Shown here one piece after another: positions 21,373 through 29,509 of a stretch of DNA of 64,000 bases. Under the pieces are notes generated by a model. It did not search any database. It was given only the letters and a program-made list of their open reading frames with translations, and was not told the DNA's origin. Position 1 is the stretch's first letter. Every line of letters starts with the position of its first letter. The position numbers and the translations under genes were made by a program. Origin of the DNA: Thermomonas sp. XSG (GTDB taxonomy: Bacteria; Pseudomonadota; Gammaproteobacteria; Xanthomonadales; Xanthomonadaceae); NCBI RefSeq assembly GCF_014678725.1, contig NZ_CP061497.1, positions 2,310,001 to 2,374,000 of the forward strand. The letters are read 5' to 3'.

Positions 21373-22657
21373 GACGGCGCATCCACGCATATACCGGCGC
21401 GCCCGCCAGCAGTAGCGCACCCCCCCAGAGCAGCGCTTCGGTGCCGGCGCCGAGCAGGGCATAGGCGCCGTAGGCCAGCGCGAACGCCGCGACCGCGCGC
21501 CCCTTGCGCTCGCCGCGCAGCAGCCAGGCGGCGCTGCCGGCGAGGTAAGGCAGCAGGGTGGCAGCGGTGGACAGCAGGATCGAGAAGGTGAACAGCGACA
21601 CCAGCGAACGGCTGAAGTTGGCCGCCACCAGCAGCGAGGCCAGCAGGCTGCTGGCAAGGAGGCCGAACGCCGGCGTGCCGCGCGCGTCCTGGCGGGCGAA
21701 GGCGCGCGGCAGCAGGCCGTCGCGGGCCGCCGCCAGCGGGATCTGCGCCGACAGCATCACCCAGCCGTTGAGTGCACCGAGGCAGGACACCGCCGCCACC
21801 ATGGCGATGGCGATACCCGCCCAGCCGCCCCACAGCATCCGTGCGGCATCCGCCATGGGTGCCGTGGAGTCCTTCAGTTGCGCCGCCGGGACGATGCCGA
21901 TCACCGCGGTCACCGCCAGCACGGTGGCGATGCCGGCCAGCAGGGTGCCGGCCAGGGTGGCGCGCGGGATGGTGCGCGCCGGGTCATCAATGGCGCCGGC
22001 CGGCACGGTGGCGGCCTCCAGCCCCAGCAGTGCCCACAGCACCAGCGCAACGCAGGCATGGGTGGCCGTGGGCAGCGATTCCGCGCTGCGGTTGAACGGC
22101 TGGAACTGCGCCGGCTCGATGAACCAGATCGCGATGCCGGCGAACAGCGCCAGCGGCACGAATTTGAGCACGGTCAGCACGATCTGCATCCGGCCCGCTT
22201 CGCGCAGCCCCAGCAGGTTGATACCGGCGCACAGCCACAGCCCCGCCAGCGCGCAGGCACCGGCGCGCAGCGGCGTCGCCACCAGCGCCGGGAACAGCGC
22301 GCCCAGGCTGCCGGCGAAGGCCACCGCGATGGCCGCATTGGCGCTCCAGATCGACACCCAGTAGCTCCACGCGACCATGAACGCCGGTGCCTCGCCGAAG
22401 GCGTTGCGGGCGAACGCATAGGGACCACCGGTCTGCGGCCAGCGCATCGCCAGGCGGGCGAAGGTGAGCGCCAGCGCCAGCGCGCCGGACAGGGTGATCG
22501 CCCAGCCCAGCAGGCTGACGCCGCCGTACGACGCCAGCGACGCCGGCAGCAGGAACACCCCGCTGCCGATCATGCTGCCGACCACCAGCGCGGTGGCCGA
22601 CCACGGGCCGAGGGGCCTGCGCTCCTTCGGCTCCGGCTGGTCGTGGGCGTCAGTCAT
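21359..22657 (-). CDS. APC superfamily amino-acid/amine permease
   Basis: A 432-residue transporter with about 12 membrane segments. VVGSMIGSGVFLLPASLA in helix 1 is the unwound substrate-binding motif of the APC family (AdiC/PotE-like). It is translationally coupled to the Rieske oxygenase gene: its ATG (22657) lies inside the end of that gene, an 8-nt overlap (ATGACTGA). That coupling suggests the permease imports the amine or amino-acid substrate of the oxygenase or an associated product. Exact substrate cannot be read from the sequence. Confidence 0.85.
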   Translation of the reverse strand: MTDAHDQPEPKERRPLGPWSATALVVGSMIGSGVFLLPASLASYGGVSLLGWAITLSGALALALTFARLAMRWPQTGGPYAFARNAFGEAPAFMVAWSYWVSIWSANAAIAVAFAGSLGALFPALVATPLRAGACALAGLWLCAGINLLGLREAGRMQIVLTVLKFVPLALFAGIAIWFIEPAQFQPFNRSAESLPTATHACVALVLWALLGLEAATVPAGAIDDPARTIPRATLAGTLLAGIATVLAVTAVIGIVPAAQLKDSTAPMADAARMLWGGWAGIAIAMVAAVSCLGALNGWVMLSAQIPLAAARDGLLPRAFARQDARGTPAFGLLASSLLASLLVAANFSRSLVSLFTFSILLSTAATLLPYLAGSAAWLLRGERKGRAVAAFALAYGAYALLGAGTEALLWGGALLLAGAPVYAWMRRPTAR

Positions 22658-23732
22658 TGCCGCCGGCAGCCGTTGTGCCGCTGCGATACGCATCGCGCAG
22701 CAGTTCGTGGAAGTGGTGGACACCGGTCTCGCGCAGCGGGTTCAGCCGGCCCGGCACGTAGCTGCCGGAAGCCATGCCACGCTGCACGTCTTCGCAGATG
22801 CCGATGTCCTCATGCTGCACTTCGTCGCTGAAGGCGAGGTCGGCATCGCGCCGCGCGGCGTCGCAGGCATCGGCGTAGTAGCTGTCGAACACCACCCGGC
22901 AGCGGTCCACGCCCAGCGGCACCACCGTATTGGTCTGCAGGCGCCCGGGCAGGATGTTGAGCATGGTGTTCGGCCACAGCCAGTAGTACAGCGCGTCGCC
23001 GTTCCCGTACAGCGCGGGGTCGCTCTCCAGCGGGCTCCACTGCAGCGAATGCCAGCGCGAAAGTTCGGTGCGGTAGCTGCGGTAGTCCAGCAGCCGGTTC
23101 AGGCCCGGATGCACGAACGGGACGTGGTAGCCCTCGAGGTAGTTGTCGACGTACACCTTCCAGTTGCAGGCGATGTCGTAGCTGGCGCGATGGTGGCCCC
23201 CGTAGTTCTCCAGCCCGCGGTCGGTGCCGAGGCGGGCGTCGATGCCGGCGACGAAGGCTTCGAAGTCCGGTGCGTTCGCTTCATCGACCGCCGCGAACAC
23301 CAGCCCCTGCCAGACTTTCACGGCGAGCTGCGGCAGGCTCACGTCGGCGACGTCGAACCCCTGCGCGTCCTTCATTTCCGGCGCCGAGCGCAGCTGGCCT
23401 TCCAGCGTGTAGGTCCAGCCGTGGTAGCGGCAGCGCAACGCCTTCGCGGCGAGCCCGTCGCACTGCGCGATGGGGCCGGCACGATGGCGGCAGACGTTGT
23501 GCATCACCCGCACCGTGCCGTCGGCGCCGCGCACCGCGATCACCGGCAGGCCAGCGAGGTTGGCAACGACGTGGTCGCCTATGCCGCGCAGCTGCGAGAC
23601 GTGCGCGACCAGTTGCCAGCTGCGGTCGAAGATCGCGCTGCGGTCGGTGGCGGCCATTTCCGGCCCCGCGTAGAAGCGTGCGGGCAGGGCGGTGGCGGTA
23701 GCGGGCGGCTGCGGGGCAAGGTCGGTGTGCAT
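22650..23732 (-). CDS. Rieske non-heme iron oxygenase, alpha subunit (quaternary-amine type)
   Basis: A 360-residue oxygenase with a Rieske [2Fe-2S] domain (CRHRAGP ... CRYHGW) and a mononuclear iron domain with NYLEGYHVPFVHPGL providing two His ligands. The residue that bridges the two centres is Glu (LEGYH) where ring-hydroxylating dioxygenases have Asp; Glu occurs in the choline/carnitine/stachydrine monooxygenase branch, so an N-methylated amine substrate is favoured. No reductase gene is adjacent. The ATG at 23732 lies 6 nt after a GATACT -10-like element and has no ribosome-binding site (leaderless candidate). Confidence 0.85.
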   Translation of the reverse strand: MHTDLAPQPPATATALPARFYAGPEMAATDRSAIFDRSWQLVAHVSQLRGIGDHVVANLAGLPVIAVRGADGTVRVMHNVCRHRAGPIAQCDGLAAKALRCRYHGWTYTLEGQLRSAPEMKDAQGFDVADVSLPQLAVKVWQGLVFAAVDEANAPDFEAFVAGIDARLGTDRGLENYGGHHRASYDIACNWKVYVDNYLEGYHVPFVHPGLNRLLDYRSYRTELSRWHSLQWSPLESDPALYGNGDALYYWLWPNTMLNILPGRLQTNTVVPLGVDRCRVVFDSYYADACDAARRDADLAFSDEVQHEDIGICEDVQRGMASGSYVPGRLNPLRETGVHHFHELLRDAYRSGTTAAGGND

Positions 23733-23738
23733 GCGCCC

Positions 23739-23744
23739 AGTATC
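23739..23744 (-). promoter_or_regulatory. -10 element GATACT, leaderless start of the Rieske gene
   Basis: GATACT (minus strand) ends exactly 6 nt before the ATG at 23732, predicting a transcript that starts at the start codon. -35 not evident. Confidence 0.45.
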
Positions 23745-23758
23745 GCGCTGCAGCCGGG

Positions 23759-23787
23759 AAAAAGAAGGCCGGCTTGTGCCGGCCTTC
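23759..23787 (-). terminator. Intrinsic terminator of the small secreted protein gene
   Basis: GAAGGCCGGC / GCCGGCCTTC stem with an ACAA loop and TTTTT tail on the minus strand, 16 nt after the stop at 23803. Confidence 0.8.
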
Positions 23788-23802
23788 GATCAACGCGAGT
23801 GC

Positions 23803-24147
23803 TCAGGAATCCGAAGTCGCGGCCTTGGTGTCGGTTTGGCCGGGTTCCATGACCCGCGCCGTGCTGCCCACGCGCACGGTGATGGATTGCACGGGGTCGA
23901 TGGTGCCGTCCTTGTGGACCCGCACGACCTGGTATTCGCCTGTCGGCACACGGCGGATCTGGTACTTGCCATCCTTCTCGATCTTCAGTTCGCGCTTGAA
24001 CCCGGTATCGACGCCGGTGATGGTCACGGTGTCGCCGCTTGATGCCTCGCCGGTGATGTTCCCACCACTGGATTGCGCATGGACGGCCATGTGCAGGGAG
24101 GCCGCCAGGAGGGTGCTGGCGAAAACGACTTTGGCATTGCGGCGCAT
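23803..24147 (-). CDS. Small secreted protein with carboxypeptidase-regulatory-like fold
   Basis: A 114-residue protein: signal peptide (residues 1-24, to VHAQ), then a beta-rich body with GNITGEASSGDTVTITG, KIEKDGKYQIRRVPTGEYQV and SITVRVGSTARV. This pattern matches the Ig-like carboxypeptidase regulatory domain that often forms the N-terminus of Oar-type TonB receptors, here as a free-standing protein. The start is uncertain: ATG at 24147 or 24156 (MIAMRRN); neither has a clear ribosome-binding site. It has its own terminator. No functional partner is evident. Confidence 0.6.
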   Translation of the reverse strand: MRRNAKVVFASTLLAASLHMAVHAQSSGGNITGEASSGDTVTITGVDTGFKRELKIEKDGKYQIRRVPTGEYQVVRVHKDGTIDPVQSITVRVGSTARVMEPGQTDTKAATSDS

Positions 24148-24227
24148 GGCGATCATCGATGCGGTGTGGAGGAGTCGCGAAACTGCATCAAGGCTTCGCC
24201 GCGGGCAAGTGACTTTCGGCATCCCGG

Positions 24228-24255
24228 AACAGAAAGGCCGGCTTGCGCCGGCCTT
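24228..24255 (-). terminator. Terminator after the M2 peptidase
   Basis: AAGGCCGGC / GCCGGCCTT stem with GCAA loop, followed by TCTGTT on the minus strand, 22 nt after the stop at 24278. Stem almost identical to that at 23764-23787. Confidence 0.7.
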
Positions 24256-24277
24256 GCACTGCCATGTTGCTGGCGGC

Positions 24278-26266
24278 CTAGCCGGCTTTCGCCGGCGTAG
24301 CCGGCGCCGCGACGGTGCCCGCCGCGTTCCATCCGCAGGTGCTACCCGCGTTCTGTTCCTTCAGCCAGGTCTGCAACGGTGCGAAGTACTCCAGCACCGC
24401 GCTGGCGTCCATTTTCTCGCCGCCGGTCAGCTCCTTCATGGTCTGCTGCCACGGCTGGCTGTTGCCCTTGGACAGCATCGCCCAGTAGCGCTGGCCGGCT
24501 TCCTTGTTGCCGTAGAAGCTGCATTCGTACAGCGGGCCCTTGTGACCCGAGGCATCGCACAGCGCCTTGTAGAACTGGAACTGCAGGATGTGCGACAGGA
24601 AGTAGCGGGTGTACGGGGTGTTGCCGGGCACGTGGTACTTCGCGCCCGGGTCGAAGAAGTCCTCGCCGCGGGCGGTGGCCGGGGCGACGCCCTGGTACTT
24701 CGCCTTCAGCTCCCACCACGCCTTGTTGTAGCCGTCGGGCTTGATCGAGCCATCGAACACGCCCCAGCGCCAGCGGTCGATCATCAGCCCGAACGGCAGG
24801 AAGGCGACCTTGGCCAGCGCCATCCGCATCTGCGCATTGATCAGCGCTTCCTGGCTCTGCTTCGGCGCATCGACCAGCCCCACCGATGCCAGGTACTGCG
24901 GGGTCATCGCCAGCACGATGGTGTCGCCGATGGCTTCGTGGAAACCGTCATGGGCGCCGTTCTGGAAGATCGGCGGCTGCTTGTTGTAGGCCAGGTCGTA
25001 ATAGATGTGGCCAAGCTCGTGGTAGATCGTGGTCAGCTCTTCCTCGCTGGGCACGATGCACATCTTGGTGCGCACGTCGCCGGCCATGTTCATGTCCCAA
25101 GCGCTGGCGTGGCAGACCACGTCGCGGTCCATCGGCTTGATGAACTGCGACTTCTGCCAGTAGCTCTCCGGCAGCTTGGGCATGCCCAGCGAGACGTAGA
25201 AATCCTGCGCGCGCTCGGTCATCGCCTTGGCGGTGGCCAGCTGGGCGGCGCGCTGGGCGGCGAAGCTGCGTTCGGCGGCGGAAGTGCCGGCCGCCGCGGG
25301 CTTGGCCAGCTCGCGGGCAAGGTCGGCGGCGGCCATCCGCTCCAGCGCGCTGTTGATATCCAGGCTTCCGGCCGCCTTGTACGGCTGCAGGATGTCCCAG
25401 AGGTTGCTCCAGTCCTGCTGCCACAGGTTGCCCATCAGGTGGGCAGGCAGCAGGCCGCCGGCAACCTCGCCCTTGTCCTTGCCGTACTGCGCGTCCAGCC
25501 GGGTGCGCGCGTAGCAGTGCAGCTGTTCGTACAGCGGCTTGACCTGGCCCCACAGGCGGTCGCTCTCGCTGGCAAGCTCCGCCGGCGACATGTCGTAGCC
25601 GGAGCGCCACATCTCGCCGGCGTCGGCGAAGCCCATCTCCTTCGCGCCTTCGTTCACCAGTTCGGTGAAACGCACGTAGTCCTTGCGCATCGGCACGCTG
25701 ATGGTGTGCCAGCCCTGCCAGGCATCCAGCTGTGCGTCGTAGTCGCGGCTCTTGGCCAGCACGTCGCTGAGCTGGCCGATGTCGCGACAGGTCCGGGCAG
25801 CGCCTTCGCCCGTGCAGTAGCTGCCGGCGCCGTACATGCCTTCCATGCGCGTTGCGAGCTGGGTCAGTTCCTCCAGCTTCTTCGGGTCCTTGGGCGCCGG
25901 CATCGCCGTCCACAGCTTCAGCAGCTTGAGCGCGCGCGCGGTTTCCGGCTTCAGCTGCTGGCCGTCGTAGCGCTTCGACTGTTCGATCCACACGTTGAGC
26001 TGGGCCAGCCAGCGTTCGTTGGCCTTGGCCGCGATCAACTCGCTGTCGCCGTTGATGTAGGTATTCGACAGCCACTGCGCGGAATTGAGTTCGGTGCTGA
26101 GCTTGCGTACCTCCTCGTTGACGCGGGCGACGAACTGGTCGGCAGTCTCGCCCGGCTGGGCGGCGGGCGCGGGGGTCGCGGCGGCGGGCTCGGCGTCGCG
26201 CTTGCACGCGGCAAGACCGAGGGTGCCGATGACGGCGGTGGCAAGCAGGGCGTGGCGGAGCTTCAC
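24278..26266 (-). CDS. M2 family peptidyl-dipeptidase (ACE-like), lipoprotein
   Basis: A 662-residue zinc metallopeptidase related to angiotensin-converting enzyme, releasing dipeptides from C-termini. Signal peptide ends LGLAAC, a lipobox, so it is probably membrane-anchored. The zinc motif is YHELGHIYYDL, with the downstream glutamate in FHEAIGDT, as in ACE. Starts with GTG at 26266, GAGGAT in the proper position upstream. Single-gene transcript with its own terminator. Together with the M1 enzyme it marks peptide degradation outside the cytoplasm as an important trait. Confidence 0.93.
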   Translation of the reverse strand: MKLRHALLATAVIGTLGLAACKRDAEPAAATPAPAAQPGETADQFVARVNEEVRKLSTELNSAQWLSNTYINGDSELIAAKANERWLAQLNVWIEQSKRYDGQQLKPETARALKLLKLWTAMPAPKDPKKLEELTQLATRMEGMYGAGSYCTGEGAARTCRDIGQLSDVLAKSRDYDAQLDAWQGWHTISVPMRKDYVRFTELVNEGAKEMGFADAGEMWRSGYDMSPAELASESDRLWGQVKPLYEQLHCYARTRLDAQYGKDKGEVAGGLLPAHLMGNLWQQDWSNLWDILQPYKAAGSLDINSALERMAAADLARELAKPAAAGTSAAERSFAAQRAAQLATAKAMTERAQDFYVSLGMPKLPESYWQKSQFIKPMDRDVVCHASAWDMNMAGDVRTKMCIVPSEEELTTIYHELGHIYYDLAYNKQPPIFQNGAHDGFHEAIGDTIVLAMTPQYLASVGLVDAPKQSQEALINAQMRMALAKVAFLPFGLMIDRWRWGVFDGSIKPDGYNKAWWELKAKYQGVAPATARGEDFFDPGAKYHVPGNTPYTRYFLSHILQFQFYKALCDASGHKGPLYECSFYGNKEAGQRYWAMLSKGNSQPWQQTMKELTGGEKMDASAVLEYFAPLQTWLKEQNAGSTCGWNAAGTVAAPATPAKAG

Positions 26267-26345
26267 GGGCGGATCCTCGGCGGCAGGGAGATGCGGGAAG
26301 CGGCAAGGCTAGACCGCGACGCCGCGCGCCGGCAAGCGGACCGGC

Positions 26346-26849
26346 TCAGGCATGCATGGGCCCGGCCTGCGTGAGCGCGCCGTCGGCATCCACCAGCCCG
26401 TGCTCGCGCAGCCATCGCCAGGCGTCGTCGGCATCGTGTTCGACATAGGCGCCGGCGGAACCGAGCCGGAAGGTGTAGCCCCATGCGTCCATGTCGGCCC
26501 AGACCCGCTGGCGGCCTACGCCTGGCAGGGCATCGCCCAGCAGGCCCTGCAGCACGCACACAGCGTCTTCCTCGGGCACCGAATCGGTGGCGTCGGTATG
26601 CACGCCGGCGCGGCGCTCCGGCGGCAGTACGATCAGGTGCCCGGACTCGTGCAGCAGCGAATGCACGGGGGTGTCGGCGCGGGCGTAGACGGTGCTCCCG
26701 ATGATGCCGGCCTCGCTGTCGCCCCAGTAGCTGCCGGGAATGGGCTCGCCATCGGCCACGCGCGCAAGCGCCAGCCCGTAGCGGGCCAGCAGCGCGCGCG
26801 GCGCATCGAAGCCGATGTCGGCCAAGGTCAGCACCGGCGGGGTTTCCAC
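26346..26849 (-). CDS. Small HESGH-motif protein at the end of the min operon
   Basis: A 167-residue soluble protein of unknown function. HSLLHESGHLIVLPPERR contains an HExxH zinc-type motif, and DSVPEEDAVCVLQ downstream could supply a third ligand; a small metallopeptidase is possible but unproven. The Cys/Trp-containing C-terminus (DMDAWGYTFRLGSAG) is not recognised. The start is set at GTG 26849, 20 nt after the minE stop; the frame is open further upstream but overlaps minE out of frame. Co-transcription with minCDE is likely by spacing. Confidence 0.6.
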   Translation of the reverse strand: METPPVLTLADIGFDAPRALLARYGLALARVADGEPIPGSYWGDSEAGIIGSTVYARADTPVHSLLHESGHLIVLPPERRAGVHTDATDSVPEEDAVCVLQGLLGDALPGVGRQRVWADMDAWGYTFRLGSAGAYVEHDADDAWRWLREHGLVDADGALTQAGPMHA

Positions 26850-26869
26850 GGCGGGCGGCCGGACTGTTT

Positions 26870-27133
26870 TCAGGCCGGCGAGGCGCCGCGTTCCGGCAGC
26901 GACACCGAGATGTCCAGCACGTCGTGCTCGCCGTCCTTGACCACGTCCACCTTGACCGCGTCGGTGTCCACGTTCACGTACTTGCGGATCACTTCCAGGA
27001 TCTCGCGCCGCATCAGCGGCAGGTAGTCCGGCGCGCCGGCCGAGCTGCGCTCCTGCGCGATGATGATCTGCAGGCGGTTCTTGGCGACCGAGGCGGTGTT
27101 CTTCTTGGGCTTGAGGAAATCGAAAATAGCCAT
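26870..27133 (-). CDS. minE: MinE, topological specificity factor of division
   Basis: An 87-residue protein stimulating the MinD ATPase and driving pole-to-pole oscillation of MinCD. N-terminal membrane-binding segment [15 protein letters not shown], then the anti-MinCD helix ([13 protein letters not shown]), then the dimerisation domain ([17 protein letters not shown]). Begins 3 nt after the minD stop. Length equals the family norm. Confidence 0.97.
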   Translation of the reverse strand: MAIFDFLKPKKNTASVAKNRLQIIIAQERSSAGAPDYLPLMRREILEVIRKYVNVDTDAVKVDVVKDGEHDVLDISVSLPERGASPA

Positions 27134-27136
27134 GCC

Positions 27137-27949
27137 TCAACCCCCGAACAACTTGCTGAAGAAGCCTTTCTTTTCCACCGTGGTGAAGCGCAGCGGGCGA
27201 TCTTCGCCCAGCAGCCGCGCCACCGCATCGTCATAGGCCTGCCCGGCGATGGACTCGCCGTCCATGATCACCGGTTCGCCCTTGTTGGAGGCGTTGAGCA
27301 CGTCGCCCGATTCGGGGATCACGCCGATCGTCTTCAGGCCCAGGACTTCCTCGACGTCGTTGATCGACAGCATCTCGCCGCTCTCCACCCGCACCGGGCT
27401 GTAGCGGGTCAGCAACAGGTGCGCGGACACCTCGCCATCGCTGCGTTCGGCGCGATGGGTCTTGGAGGCCAGCAGGCCCAGCACGCGGTCGGAGTCGCGC
27501 ACGCTGGAAACTTCCGGGTTCACCACCACGATCGCCTTGTCGGCGAAGTACATCGCCAGGAACGCGCCCTTCTCGATGCCGGCCGGGCTGTCGCAGATGA
27601 CGTAGTCGAAGCCTTCGGCGGCCAGGTCCTTCAGCACCTTCTCCACGCCGTCCTTGCTCAGCGCATCCTTGTCGCGGGTCTGGCTGGCGGCCAGCACGTA
27701 CAGGTTGTCGAAGCGCTTGTCCTTGATCAACGCCTGCTTGAGGGTGGCCTCGCCGTGGATCACGTTGACGAAGTCGTACACCACCCGGCGTTCGCAGCCC
27801 ATGATCAGGTCGAGGTTGCGCAGGCCGACGTCGAAGTCGATGACCGCCACTTTCTTGCCGCGGCGGGCGAGCCCGGTGGCGATGCTGGCGCTGGTCGTGG
27901 TCTTGCCGACGCCGCCCTTGCCCGAGGTGACTACGATGATCTCAGCCAA
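27137..27949 (-). CDS. minD: MinD, septum-site ATPase
   Basis: A 270-residue ParA/MinD ATPase that recruits MinC to the membrane and prevents polar septa. Deviant Walker A SGKGGVGKTTT at the N-terminus, VIDFDVGLRNLD, and the C-terminal amphipathic membrane-targeting helix VEKKGFFSKLFGG. The start is TTG at 27949, giving MAEIIVVTSGKGG as in the family, with GGAGGAAG about 6 nt upstream; the open frame to 28000 would add 17 residues not found in MinD proteins. Confidence 0.97.
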   Translation of the reverse strand: MAEIIVVTSGKGGVGKTTTSASIATGLARRGKKVAVIDFDVGLRNLDLIMGCERRVVYDFVNVIHGEATLKQALIKDKRFDNLYVLAASQTRDKDALSKDGVEKVLKDLAAEGFDYVICDSPAGIEKGAFLAMYFADKAIVVVNPEVSSVRDSDRVLGLLASKTHRAERSDGEVSAHLLLTRYSPVRVESGEMLSINDVEEVLGLKTIGVIPESGDVLNASNKGEPVIMDGESIAGQAYDDAVARLLGEDRPLRFTTVEKKGFFSKLFGG

Positions 27950-27983
27950 GTTGGCTTCCTCCGTGATGCTGTGGGAGCGGCGT

Positions 27984-28754
27984 TCAGTCGAGCGCCGCAA
28001 GCTTGAGTTGTCCGTGTTCCAGCCACACCTGCACGGCCTTGCCGCGCAGTTCGGCGGGGATGTCTTCCATCACCTTGTAGTGCCCGGCCACTGCGACGAG
28101 TTCGGCATGGAATTCGCGGCAGAAGATCCGGGCGCCTTCGTTGCCGCGCGCACCGGCCAGGGCGCGGCCGCGCAGTGCACCGTAGATGTGGATGCTGCCA
28201 TCGGCAAGCACTTCCGCGCCAGCGCCGACCGTGGCCAGCACGGTCAGGTCGCGCTGTTCGGCGTAGACCTGCTGGCCGGAGCGTACCGGCGCGGCCTGGA
28301 TCAGGCCGGGCGCGGAGGCGCCGGCAACCGCCGGGGCGGCGGCAGGGGCGGCCGGTGGTTCGGCGGCGCGCGGCGGTTCCGGGGCGCGGGCCGGTGCCGG
28401 CGCGTCGTCGGCGCGTTCGTACTGGGCGCGGAACTTGGCCAGCAGCGGCAGGCCCAGCTGCTGCGACAGTGCCTCGATTTCCCTGGTGCCGTAGGCCAGC
28501 GCGACCGGCAGTACGCCGGCGTCGCGCAGGCCTTCCACCAAGGTGCGGGCCTCGTCGAGGCTGGGCGCCTTGCTCAGGCCGCCGAAGTCCAGCACCACCG
28601 CGGCGCGCGCGAACAGGTTGGGCGCGCGCTGCACCCGCTCCTGCATCTCTGCGGCCAGCTGTGCCGGATCGAGGTTGCGTACCCGCAGGTTGGCAATGCC
28701 GACCTGGCCGAACTTCAGTTCGCCCGCCTGCGCGTAGTCGGTCTGGGCGCTCAT
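27984..28754 (-). CDS. minC: MinC, FtsZ polymerisation inhibitor
   Basis: A 256-residue protein: N-terminal FtsZ-inhibiting domain (about 1-110), a long Ala/Pro-rich linker (about 120-165), then the MinD-binding beta-helix (IHIYGALRGRALAGARGN, EDIPAELRGKAVQVWLEHGQL). The start ATG at 28754 overlaps the stop of the GNAT gene by 4 nt (ATGA), so the two are translationally coupled. Confidence 0.95.
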   Translation of the reverse strand: MSAQTDYAQAGELKFGQVGIANLRVRNLDPAQLAAEMQERVQRAPNLFARAAVVLDFGGLSKAPSLDEARTLVEGLRDAGVLPVALAYGTREIEALSQQLGLPLLAKFRAQYERADDAPAPARAPEPPRAAEPPAAPAAAPAVAGASAPGLIQAAPVRSGQQVYAEQRDLTVLATVGAGAEVLADGSIHIYGALRGRALAGARGNEGARIFCREFHAELVAVAGHYKVMEDIPAELRGKAVQVWLEHGQLKLAALD

Positions 28755-29368
28755 GCGCAGGCACCCTTCGCCGGCAGCGCCGCGGCGACGTGGCTGCGCG
28801 GGCGCTGCAGCCAGGGCTCGTCGGGCAGCGCGTCGCCATAGGTGTCGCGCACCCACGGGTAGCTGCACAACGTCTTCATCAGCATCGCCGCGCGCAGATC
28901 ATGGCCAGGACCTTCGGCCGAAGGCATGACGTTCTGGCCCACTTCGCGGAAGCCGAAGCTGCCGTGGAACAGCAGCGCGTGGTCGGCGCCATGCTCGAGG
29001 AACACCTCGCAGGCCAGGTGCGGGTAGCGCAGCTCGGCGTAGCTCTGCACGTCGGCGTACAGCGCGCGGCCGACGCCACCGCCACGGCGGCGGCTGGCCA
29101 CGACCACGCGGTCGATGTAGAAGAAATCCGGGTAGCGCTCGCGGAACCAGGCGAAGTTGACGCTGTCGTGCTGCGCGTGCGCGCCGAAGCCGATCAGGAA
29201 GCCAGCCATGGCCCCGTCGCGCTCGGCCACGCGGAAGTACTCGGCGCGGTCGAACAGCTGGCGCAGGCGAGCCGAGTCCAGGGGAAGGATCGCAGGACCT
29301 GCCGCGTTGTTGAGGGCCAGGACGGAATCCAGCTCGTGCTCGCGCACGTCGCGGATGGCGATCGACAT
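28751..29368 (-). CDS. GNAT family N-acetyltransferase leading the min operon
   Basis: A 205-residue acetyltransferase. Acetyl-CoA binding motif VVVASRRRGGGVGRALYADV; preceding strand FFYIDRVVV. Substrate unknown. Start at 29368 with AAGGAG about 9 nt upstream. The 4-nt overlap with minC places it as first gene of the operon GNAT-minC-minD-minE-(HESGH protein). Whether acetylation has anything to do with division-site control is not known. Confidence 0.85.
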   Translation of the reverse strand: MSIAIRDVREHELDSVLALNNAAGPAILPLDSARLRQLFDRAEYFRVAERDGAMAGFLIGFGAHAQHDSVNFAWFRERYPDFFYIDRVVVASRRRGGGVGRALYADVQSYAELRYPHLACEVFLEHGADHALLFHGSFGFREVGQNVMPSAEGPGHDLRAAMLMKTLCSYPWVRDTYGDALPDEPWLQRPRSHVAAALPAKGACA

Positions 29369-29498
29369 TCCTTGGAACTCCTTGAAACTCCGGTGGCTGC
29401 TGCGTGTGGTCCGTCGCGCGGGCCACAGGCGATTATCGCATGGGCCGCCGGGGAGCGCCCATGACCTTCGATGCAGGGCGGGGCGGGGCGCAAGGCGG

Positions 29499-29504
29499 TA
29501 TAAG
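29499..29504 (+). promoter_or_regulatory. -10 element TATAAG, leaderless start of the histidine kinase gene
   Basis: TATAAG ends exactly 6 nt before the ATG at 29510; no ribosome-binding site in between. Confidence 0.5.
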
Positions 29505-29509
29505 ACGCC

